The notes under the pieces: generated by a model
The model's input: only the letters and a program-made list of their open reading frames with translations
Databases searched by the model: none
Told to the model about the DNA's origin: nothing
Part shown: piece after piece, positions 1 to 6,731 of the stretch
How the letters are laid out: each line of letters starts with the position of its first letter
Numbering within the stretch: position 1 is the stretch's first letter
NCBI GenBank assembly: GCA_000432515.1
Contig: HF995995.1
Span: 75,892-88,220, forward strand
Origin: Bacteroides sp. CAG:545
GTDB lineage: Bacteria > Bacteroidota > Bacteroidia > Bacteroidales > UBA932
Direction of reading: 5' to 3'
DNA length: 12,329 bases
Position numbers and translations under genes: made by a program

Positions 1-317
1 TGGGAAAGAGCGATGCGGCTGGACTGAGCAGATTCGAGTGGGAAAAGGAAATCAGCGCGGACGATGCGCGTGAATTGCTGAAATTGTGTCAACCCGGAGC
101 CATTGACAAGACCAGATATCTTGTGGATTATCAGGGCCATACGTTCGAGGTGGATGAGTTCTACGGAGACAATGAGGGCCTGCTCATGGCTGAAGTGGAA
201 CTGAAAAGCCAGGACGAACCATTTGAAAGGCCATCCTGGCTTGGGGAAGAGGTCACGGGCGACAGACGCTATTACAATGCGGCATTGACCCGTAACCCTT
301 ATAAGAACTGGAAGTGA
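1..317 (+). CDS. CYTH-domain (triphosphate tunnel) protein, C-terminal part
   Basis: The reading frame is open from the left edge (codons begin at base 3) to TGA at 315-317, so about 104 C-terminal residues are visible and the start lies outside the window. Readable blocks are SRFEWEKEI, DKTRYLV, FEVDEFYGDNEGL, AEVEL and EEVTGDRRYYNAAL. This order of charged beta-strands is what I know from the C-terminal half of CYTH proteins, whose acidic and basic residues line a tunnel that binds triphosphates with metal ions. Family members hydrolyse inorganic triphosphate or related compounds and are probably cytoplasmic; the actual substrate cannot be read here. The N-terminal ExExK motif that would confirm the family is not in the window. 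An internal TTG at 75 is not a credible start because the same domain continues upstream of it. The stop abuts the convergent lipoprotein gene. Confidence 0.85.
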   Translation, partial: GKSDAAGLSRFEWEKEISADDARELLKLCQPGAIDKTRYLVDYQGHTFEVDEFYGDNEGLLMAEVELKSQDEPFERPSWLGEEVTGDRRYYNAALTRNPYKNWK

Positions 318-1694
318 TTACTGCAGCCTGAAAAGCTGGGCCGGATTGTAATCCTCTGACTCCGGTGCGAACACTCCGAAATTCTTTTTGCCCGTGAAGA
401 ATCCTATGCCGCCTATTCTGCCCGAAGGCTCACCTGAGAACTTGAATTCATGTGAAGAGATCAGGACTTTTCCGTCAGTTACGGTGATGCCCCAGAAGAA
501 GTTGGACTGAGTCGTTACAACATCACCGTACCAGAATTTTCCTACATAGCTGACGGCCTCTGATACATTGCCCGGAGCTTTCAGATATGGCTTTGAACCA
601 AGACCGCTCATCTTGATGGCATATCTTTCTGTAAATGAGTCTGTTCCGTCCTCGAGCGTTACTGAATAATTCATGATTTCGTCCGTCTTCTCAATGCATC
701 CTTCCGCATCGCAGTTTATGGTCTTGCATTCGAGATACCCGTCACTTATGCTGTTGATGGCCACATAATAACTGCTTTCGGTATTTTCGGAAACGATCAG
801 ATATGTGCCACCTGCCACTATCTGGGACTGCTCAGTCACTTTCACGAATTTCTGCTCCACAGGCGCAGTCGGCTCGGAAAGCTGGACGTTTATCCTGTAA
901 AGACCTCTGTCAGAGGCGGTAAGGTCCATCGCACCGTCACTGAGCGTATATGTGTTCTTGTCGGTGGTGATTTCCATGCGGACACCTGTGTAGGAGCCCT
1001 TTGCCAGGACCAGATATGCATATTTGAAGTCTTTCAGCAGCGGTGTGTCCGGAAATGTGGCTGAAACGGTATTGGATGTGCCCGTAAACGAGTAGCCTTT
1101 CTCGTAAGCCGTAGAGACTGAGTATGTGCCAATGCATTTTCCGTCGGTGGTAAGCGTGATCCCGGAAAGTTTCTCATTCGAGTGTCCTACAGTATCGACA
1201 GATACGCGCAAGACAGCTGCAAGAGGAGTGAAATCCACATCAATCTCCGCAGCCTTGTCGTCCGGAACATTTGCCAGAGCGACCATCGGAAGCAGTTTCC
1301 CGTCGAATTCAGCTGTGCTGTTCGCGTCAATGACGGTGCTCATCGGAATCTCAATGCTTGAGGAACCCTCTGTTGCAGAACCGCCCCAGACTGCGAGGAA
1401 CTTGTCTTTTGAAGTGGCCTGAGCCGAAATGGTAGCCTTGAACTTGTCGTCCTTCACGGTAGCGAGCCCGAATCCCGAGCCGAGCCCTGCCGCGTCACTT
1501 GTGATGTAGGAAACCTGGTCGCCCTCTTTCCATACAAGATGGGAAACGTCGCCCTCGTAGGCAATGCCCGTCTTTGTCAATGTAGTGGAGACTGTAATCT
1601 CACGCGTTTCGATGGAGGCGCCTTTTTCATTGACCTCTTTCTGGCAGGCGCAAAGACTCAGCGCAGCTGCCGCCAAATAATATATCTTTCTCAT
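318..1694 (-). CDS. Fimbrillin-like (Mfa-like) surface lipoprotein, 458 aa
   Basis: The start was chosen at 1694 because it puts a lipoprotein signal at the N-terminus (MRKIYYLAAAALSLCAC, lipid-modified Cys17). An upstream in-frame ATG at 1724 would add ten residues and overlap the preceding gene. Residues 30-270 read like the N-terminal region of Bacteroidales fimbrillin-family proteins: a TKTGI segment, then VWKEGDQVSYI (55-64), a GGSATEG loop, and the typical FTPLAAVLRVSV strand (155-166). Residues 281-458 form a second domain that opens with FVKVTEQSQIVAGGTYLIV and ends NPAQLFRLQ, a layout seen in other Bacteroidales surface lipoproteins. The function is unknown: it could be a minor fimbrial subunit or a surface-anchored binding protein. 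It starts 17 bases after the stop of the leucine-rich-repeat gene and is very probably cotranscribed with it. I am sure it is a lipoprotein and moderately sure of the fimbrillin relation. Confidence 0.8.
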   Translation of the reverse strand: MRKIYYLAAAALSLCACQKEVNEKGASIETREITVSTTLTKTGIAYEGDVSHLVWKEGDQVSYITSDAAGLGSGFGLATVKDDKFKATISAQATSKDKFLAVWGGSATEGSSSIEIPMSTVIDANSTAEFDGKLLPMVALANVPDDKAAEIDVDFTPLAAVLRVSVDTVGHSNEKLSGITLTTDGKCIGTYSVSTAYEKGYSFTGTSNTVSATFPDTPLLKDFKYAYLVLAKGSYTGVRMEITTDKNTYTLSDGAMDLTASDRGLYRINVQLSEPTAPVEQKFVKVTEQSQIVAGGTYLIVSENTESSYYVAINSISDGYLECKTINCDAEGCIEKTDEIMNYSVTLEDGTDSFTERYAIKMSGLGSKPYLKAPGNVSEAVSYVGKFWYGDVVTTQSNFFWGITVTDGKVLISSHEFKFSGEPSGRIGGIGFFTGKKNFGVFAPESEDYNPAQLFRLQ

Positions 1695-1711
1695 TTTCAA
1701 TGTCTTTTGGA

Positions 1712-3778
1712 TTATTTGCCCCAAGGGTCAATGTCTTCGTCGCCCCAGTTGTCCGTCTTTACGTCACTGTAGCTCTCAGGATCTTTTTCGAACACTTTGG
1801 TCGTGGCCTCGTCGAATGCCAGTGAACTGTAATTTGCACCCGGCCTTATATATATGGTCTTCAACAGCGGGCACTCGGTCGCGAACAGGAAGTTCATCTT
1901 CTCATTGCCGCTGAAATCGAGTGTGGAAACGCTGGTCCTTCTGCAGTCCACATAGCGGAGCGCCGTGCAGCCGTAGAATGAAACATAGGCGAGGTCGGCA
2001 TTGTCAGAAATGTGGAGCTCGTCGATGGCCACGCATCCGCGCAGGTCGAGACGCTTCAGCTTGTTGTCCTGGAACTCGCATACGCTCATCTTGTCCAATC
2101 CCTTGACTTTCAGTTCGGCCAGCTGGTTCTTGCTGAGGAGAACCTCTTCGAGCGCCTTGCATGAAGTCAGGTCCAGGCTTGAAATCGCATTGTCGGAAGC
2201 GTCAAGTGTACCGAGTTTGGAAAGTCCGCTGACCTTCAGTTCCTTGATAGCGTTCTCCTTGCAGTCGAGGAAGTACATTTCCGCAGCGCATGGAGTCACG
2301 TCCAGAGAAGTGAGGCTGTTGGTGTAGATGGCGAGGCTGCCGAGTGACTTGCATGAGCTGAGGTCCACGGAGGTCAGCTTGTTGTTGTAGAGGTACAGTT
2401 TCGTAAGCGCTGAGCATCCTGCCAAGTTGACGGATGTCAGGCTGTTGTTCTCAGCCTTGAGTATCGTAAGTGCCTTGCATGAAGAAACATCCAGGGATGT
2501 CAGTTTGTTCTCCTGAAGGTTCAGTTCCGTAAGTTTCGAGTTTGCGGAAAGGTCAATGTCTGTGAGCCCGCCTGTGAAACCGAGGTTCAGTTTTACCAGG
2601 TTCACATTGTTCCTGACATCGACGGCGGTAATGCCTGTCTCGTATAGATTGAGCTCTGTCAATGCGCTGCAGCTGCTGACGTCAATGGACTTGAGTCCTG
2701 TGTTTCTGTACGCGATGAGCTGGACGAGCTTGTTGCAGCCTGAGACGTTCAGGCCTGTAAGATTTGCTTCCCAGGCTCCGAGATATGTCAGTTCAGGGCA
2801 ATGGCTGAAGTCCACGGCAGAGTTGAAATTGTTGCTGCGGATGTGGACTGCCTTGAGCTTCGTGCATTTTGAAAGGTCAATGCTCTGGAGCTGGTTCATC
2901 GACATGTTGATCTCCTCGAGTTCAGGGCTGTCCTTGAGACTGAGCGTAGTGATGGCATTGTCCTGAAGGCTGACTTTCTTCAGGGCCGCACAGCCAGTCA
3001 GATCCACTTCTGCCAATGTGAAGACCATCTTGCTCTGCTCGTTGTAGCCGTAGTTGTCGTTCGCTACAAGCGTTTCCAGGGCGCTGCACCCGCTCAGGTC
3101 CAGTCTGCTGTAGAAGTTGTGGTCAGCATTGACGGTCTTGAGGTTCTTCAGCCCGCTAAGGTCCAGGATTCCGTCAATGGAGTTGTACCTGCAGTTCAGG
3201 GTGGTCAATCCCGTCATATATTTGATGCCTTCGAGAGAGGTTATCTCCCTCTCCTGGCAGTCGATTTCAGTGATTGCGGCCGCTTCTTCCTTGGAAATCT
3301 TTCCGTCCCCGTCAGTGTCGAAATTCTCCACACAATATGATTTGAACTTCTCGTCGGCGAAATAGACGTGCTTACTCTCCGCAGCATTACGCGAGTACTG
3401 GAGAATGGTGAACAGCTGTTTGTCAGCGCCGCAGATGATGCTGAATACGGCTGTCCTGTCCTTGTCCATATCGGTATTCTCCGGAATGGAAAGTTCCACG
3501 AAAGTTTCTCCTCCCGCTCCATGCGTAGGTGTCACGGAATACCAGCGCTTGTCCGCTTCGAGTCCGTTCTCGTCCTGGACCATCCAGATTCCGTCTGCTG
3601 TGAAGAAAATGTTTTGGGTGGTGGCTTCCGCCTCGAATGTGAGGTTGAATTCCTGGTCCTGGCTGAAGGTCAGGCTGCTTTTCTTTCCGGATGACTCAGA
3701 TTTTTTGCATCCGCCCAAGAAAACGACACCGACTGCTGCCAGAAGGCATAGAAGATGATTTTTCATAATCGGCTTCAT
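1712..3778 (-). CDS. BACON / EF-hand / leucine-rich-repeat surface lipoprotein, 688 aa
   Basis: The start at 3778 gives MKPIMKNHLLCLLAAVGVVF followed by LGGC, a clear lipobox with Cys24. A second ATG at 3766 would also work. A longer reading from 3991 is rejected because it runs through the promoter region and into the divergent gene. Residues 34-128 look like a BACON-type beta-sandwich (LTFSQ... IWMVQDENG... FTILQYS). Residues 154-165 form a textbook EF-hand loop (DTDGDGKISKEE, with acidic residues at 154, 156, 158 and 165), so calcium binding is likely. From about residue 182 to 648 I count 21 leucine-rich repeats of mostly 21-22 residues, of the form LTxLxLxxNxLTSLDLSSCxA. The last 40 residues are acidic and end DIDPWGK. 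It is probably an outer-surface protein that binds a protein or glycan partner, but the ligand is unknown. It is the first gene of a two-gene operon with the fimbrillin-like protein. Confidence 0.88.
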   Translation of the reverse strand: MKPIMKNHLLCLLAAVGVVFLGGCKKSESSGKKSSLTFSQDQEFNLTFEAEATTQNIFFTADGIWMVQDENGLEADKRWYSVTPTHGAGGETFVELSIPENTDMDKDRTAVFSIICGADKQLFTILQYSRNAAESKHVYFADEKFKSYCVENFDTDGDGKISKEEAAAITEIDCQEREITSLEGIKYMTGLTTLNCRYNSIDGILDLSGLKNLKTVNADHNFYSRLDLSGCSALETLVANDNYGYNEQSKMVFTLAEVDLTGCAALKKVSLQDNAITTLSLKDSPELEEINMSMNQLQSIDLSKCTKLKAVHIRSNNFNSAVDFSHCPELTYLGAWEANLTGLNVSGCNKLVQLIAYRNTGLKSIDVSSCSALTELNLYETGITAVDVRNNVNLVKLNLGFTGGLTDIDLSANSKLTELNLQENKLTSLDVSSCKALTILKAENNSLTSVNLAGCSALTKLYLYNNKLTSVDLSSCKSLGSLAIYTNSLTSLDVTPCAAEMYFLDCKENAIKELKVSGLSKLGTLDASDNAISSLDLTSCKALEEVLLSKNQLAELKVKGLDKMSVCEFQDNKLKRLDLRGCVAIDELHISDNADLAYVSFYGCTALRYVDCRRTSVSTLDFSGNEKMNFLFATECPLLKTIYIRPGANYSSLAFDEATTKVFEKDPESYSDVKTDNWGDEDIDPWGK

Positions 3779-3810
3779 AAATGATTGTTTTTGGTTTTTA
3801 TGTCGAAGTA

Positions 3811-3818
3811 CAAATATA
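3811..3818 (-). promoter_or_regulatory. Candidate -7 box for the leucine-rich-repeat lipoprotein operon
   Basis: On the - strand these bases read TATATTTG, an exact match to the Bacteroidota housekeeping -7 consensus TAnnTTTG. They lie 32 bases upstream of the ATG at 3778, which would give a leader of roughly 25 bases. No good TTTG is seen at the expected -33 distance, only TGGTG near 3838-3842, so the assignment rests on the -7 box and its position. Confidence 0.5.
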
Positions 3819-3853
3819 TGATTTTTTTCGACTTCTGCACCATATATTTTCAC

Positions 3854-3861
3854 TATATTTG
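3854..3861 (+). promoter_or_regulatory. Candidate -7 box for the DUF308 / dnaG / metG operon
   Basis: The bases TATATTTG match TAnnTTTG exactly and lie 26 bases before the ATG at 3888. The upstream T-run (3822-3828) is a poor and slightly distant stand-in for the -33 TTTG. The box overlaps a short perfect inverted repeat, ATTTG-C-CAAAT (3857-3867), which could be an operator half-site pair or chance in AT-rich DNA. The box mirrors the - strand one at 3811-3818. Confidence 0.5.
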
Positions 3862-3887
3862 CCAAATTGAATATAACAAAATGAACT

Positions 3888-4517
3888 ATGATTACATTTG
3901 GGTACAAAAATAAATTCAGCGGCGTATTGCGTGCATTGGCCGCTATTGCAATAGGTCTGGTTATGGTATGCAGCACCGAAGCCACGACCAATGTGGTGAA
4001 GATAATTGCGGCATTCCTGTTCGCGGCCGGACTGGTGTCATTTGCCTACGGCCTTGCCCACAAGAAGGATGGTGTGTTGAACCTGATGGTGATCAATGCA
4101 GGAGTCGATATAGTAATAGGTATTCTCCTGTTCATCTTCCCGGGAGCGATAGCCAATATAATCGTCACATTGATCGGAATCGTCATATTCATTTTCGGAC
4201 TGATACAGATTTTTGCGCTCGCGGGTACAGCCTCACTGCTGGGCTCAGGCATATTTTCGTTCATACTCTCAGGCGTGGCCCTTGTAGGTGCTGCCATATT
4301 GATATTCAATCCGTTCACTGAACGGGTGATGAGCATTCTCGCCGGCATATTCCTGATCTGCTATGGCGTCAATGACCTGATTTCCACCTACCGTGTCAGC
4401 AAGGCGCAAAAAGAGTACGAGATCCATTTCAGCTCGACCGAGAGCCAGGACCAGTCCGACATGGACGGATTCGGGGATGTGAAAGATGTGGATTATAAGA
4501 AAATCGACGAGCAGTAG
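3888..4517 (+). CDS. DUF308 / HdeD-like six-helix membrane protein, 209 aa
   Basis: Six hydrophobic segments are visible at about residues 12-28, 35-55, 66-84, 88-111, 119-140 and 146-165, with short loops. The pattern falls into repeating helix pairs, and GLVMV, GILLFIFPG and AAILIFNPF mark the repeat. This is the architecture of the DUF308/HdeD family of inner-membrane proteins, named after an E. coli acid-resistance gene; their biochemical role is not established. A hydrophilic acidic tail follows from about 168 to 209 (ESQDQSDMDGFGD, ending KKIDEQ), probably in the cytoplasm. ATG 3888 was taken because it directly precedes the first helix and sits just after a good -7 box. It appears to be the first gene of an operon with dnaG, which starts 58 bases downstream with no obvious terminator between them. 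I am confident of the family, not of the function. Confidence 0.82.
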   Translation: MITFGYKNKFSGVLRALAAIAIGLVMVCSTEATTNVVKIIAAFLFAAGLVSFAYGLAHKKDGVLNLMVINAGVDIVIGILLFIFPGAIANIIVTLIGIVIFIFGLIQIFALAGTASLLGSGIFSFILSGVALVGAAILIFNPFTERVMSILAGIFLICYGVNDLISTYRVSKAQKEYEIHFSSTESQDQSDMDGFGDVKDVDYKKIDEQ

Positions 4518-4575
4518 GCCTGCGGCCGGATAGAAATCCACGTGAAGAAAGTATATAGGATTATAGGTACAGTCA

Positions 4576-6690
4576 ATGATTCCCCAGGATACTGTAAATA
4601 AGATTCTGGACTCGGCGCAGATAGTGGATGTGATAAAGGATTTCGTCTCGCTCAAGAGACGGGGTGCCAATTACATCGCCTGCTGCCCGTTCCACAACGA
4701 GAAGACTCCGTCTTTCTATGTCTCTCCGTCAAAAGGCATCTACAAATGCTTCGGCTGCGGAAAGTCAGGATCGGCTGTGGGCTTCGTCATGGAACACGAA
4801 GGGATGACTTATGTGGAAGCGCTCAAGTATCTGGCGAGGAAATACGGCATTGAGGTAAAGGAAAAAGAGGAGACTCCGGAAGAGATAGCGCAGAGGCAGA
4901 GGAGCGAGAGCCTGTATCTGGTGATGGATTTCGCGCAGCAGTTCTTCAAGGACAGTCTGAAGACTCCTGAGGGACGTTCCATCGGATATGAATATTTCAG
5001 AAGCAGAGGCCTGGAGGATGCCACGATAGACAAGTTCGGGCTCGGCTGGTCTCCGAAAGACGGTTCTGCACTGTCCCGGACGGCATTGGCCAAAGGCTAT
5101 AAACCTGAATTCCTTACAGCCGTGGGCGTGAGCATCCGGCGCAATGACGGCTCCCTCATCGACAAGTTCTATGACCGCGTGATGTTTCCGGTACATTCGG
5201 TAAGCGGAAGGGTCATTGCTTTCGGCGGAAGGACATTGATTTCAGATTACAAGAAAGCCAATATCGGAAAATACATAAATTCCCCGGAAACGGAGATTTA
5301 TGACAAGAGCAGCTCTCTCTACGGAATTTATTTCGCGAAAAGCGAGATATCCAGGCAGAACAAATGCTATCTGGTCGAGGGTTATCTGGATGTGCTCTCG
5401 ATGCACCAGCTCGGAATCTCCAATGTGGTGGCTTCCAGCGGTACTTCATTGACAGTCAATCAGATTCGTCTCATCAAGAAGTTTACCGACAACATAACCA
5501 TCATGTACGACGGTGATGCGGCCGGGATCCATGCGGCCCTGCGCGGCATCGGACTTATCCTGAAGGAGGGGCTCAATGTCAAGGTCGTGTTGATCCCTGA
5601 CGGGGATGATCCGGATTCGTATGCGAGAAAGCACACGCTTGACGAGGTCAAGGACTTCATTGACAAGAATGAGCAGGACTTCATCGCATATAAGACTGCA
5701 TTGCTGAAAAGCCAGGCGGGGAACGATCCGCTGAAGATAGCTGAGCTCATAAACGACATTGCCGATACGATAGCATTGATTCCGGACAAGATCAAGCAGG
5801 CAGTCTATGTGCAGAATTCGGCGCAAGAGTTCAATATCGACGAGCAGATGATTTTCACGCGGATTTCCGAGACAATGCACAAAATAATCGAGGAAGAAAG
5901 GAAGGAAGCGGAGAGGGAAAGGCGTCGGGCGGAAGCGGCTGCAGTCAGTCAGTCGGGAGCGGACGGCCAGAGTGGAGCAGCACCGCAGGGTGATGCCGGA
6001 GTTCCTGGAGGTGACAATGCCGGGGAGGCAGGTAGTGACGGTGGCTATGATGCGGCTGATGTCCGGGGGAGTGCAGGCTCTTCTGGTGCTGCAGGCGGTT
6101 CAGGAAGGAGAACAGGACTTGAGGCCCCGATGATGGAACCTTCGGAAAAGGACCTTCTGTGCCTGATACTCAAATACGGTCAGAATTACTTGGAGTTTGA
6201 ATCGGATTCTGAATACTATGACTCGGAAGAGAAATGCACGGTGGCGGACTTTATCCGTGATGCAATCGAGGACAACCCGTTCCAGAATACGATATACAAG
6301 AGGGTTTACGATATGTATTTCGACATGTATGACAGCGAACTGCCGCAGGATACTATCGTGAAAAGATTGTTGGACGGCCCGGACCGCGTGTCGTCAGGAA
6401 TAGTCGCGGACCTGATTGAATACAAATATCAGCTTTCCGTGAAGAATTTTGTAAATTCGCTGACTGCAGTGCCGTCATTCCTCGTGCTCAATGTGCCGAA
6501 TGCCATTATGGTATATAACTCAAGCCTGGTGAAGACGCAGGAAGAGGAGATCGCTTCCAAGTTGAGGGAATTGTCGCGGGTGGAACAGACGGAGGAAGTG
6601 ATGAAAGAGCAGGACGCGCTTCTTGTGAAGATGCAGAAGGTGGCGGAGCTCCGTAAGAAAATCGCTGAACGTCTCGGCAGGGTGCTGTAG
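4576..6690 (+). CDS. dnaG: DNA primase DnaG, 704 aa
   Basis: DnaG synthesises RNA primers for the replication fork. All family landmarks are present in order. The N-terminal CHC2-type zinc ribbon has C37-P-F-H40 and C58-F-G-C61. The catalytic core has VMFPVHSVSGRVIAFGGR at 202-219. The TOPRIM motifs are LVEGYLDV with Glu268, YDGDAAG with Asp312 and Asp314, and PDGDDPDSYA at 341-350. A helical, charged stretch (434-452) leads into a Gly/Ala/Ser-rich low-complexity linker at about 453-513. The last 185 residues form the helical C-terminal region that normally contacts the replicative helicase. ATG 4576 fits because MIPQDTVNKILDSAQIVDVI aligns with the usual N-terminus. It lies 41 bases upstream of metG and is probably cotranscribed with it. 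Nothing suggests inactivation. Confidence 0.97.
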   Translation: MIPQDTVNKILDSAQIVDVIKDFVSLKRRGANYIACCPFHNEKTPSFYVSPSKGIYKCFGCGKSGSAVGFVMEHEGMTYVEALKYLARKYGIEVKEKEETPEEIAQRQRSESLYLVMDFAQQFFKDSLKTPEGRSIGYEYFRSRGLEDATIDKFGLGWSPKDGSALSRTALAKGYKPEFLTAVGVSIRRNDGSLIDKFYDRVMFPVHSVSGRVIAFGGRTLISDYKKANIGKYINSPETEIYDKSSSLYGIYFAKSEISRQNKCYLVEGYLDVLSMHQLGISNVVASSGTSLTVNQIRLIKKFTDNITIMYDGDAAGIHAALRGIGLILKEGLNVKVVLIPDGDDPDSYARKHTLDEVKDFIDKNEQDFIAYKTALLKSQAGNDPLKIAELINDIADTIALIPDKIKQAVYVQNSAQEFNIDEQMIFTRISETMHKIIEEERKEAERERRRAEAAAVSQSGADGQSGAAPQGDAGVPGGDNAGEAGSDGGYDAADVRGSAGSSGAAGGSGRRTGLEAPMMEPSEKDLLCLILKYGQNYLEFESDSEYYDSEEKCTVADFIRDAIEDNPFQNTIYKRVYDMYFDMYDSELPQDTIVKRLLDGPDRVSSGIVADLIEYKYQLSVKNFVNSLTAVPSFLVLNVPNAIMVYNSSLVKTQEEEIASKLRELSRVEQTEEVMKEQDALLVKMQKVAELRKKIAERLGRVL

Positions 6691-6731
6691 AGCTTGGGGA
6701 TAATAGACAAATAATTAAAATTCAATATATT

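Noticed and set aside
3281..3325. Dockerin domain in the leucine-rich-repeat protein
   Set aside because: Only one calcium loop (DTDGDGKISKEE) is present, where a dockerin needs two; a single EF-hand-like loop is the better description.
3779..3991. N-terminal extension of the leucine-rich-repeat protein by 71 residues
   Set aside because: It would run through both promoter boxes and overlap the divergent gene, and it would bury the lipoprotein signal inside the protein.
4515..4535. GGCC-TGC-GGCC stem as a terminator between the DUF308 gene and dnaG
   Set aside because: Only four base pairs and no following T-run; too weak to call.
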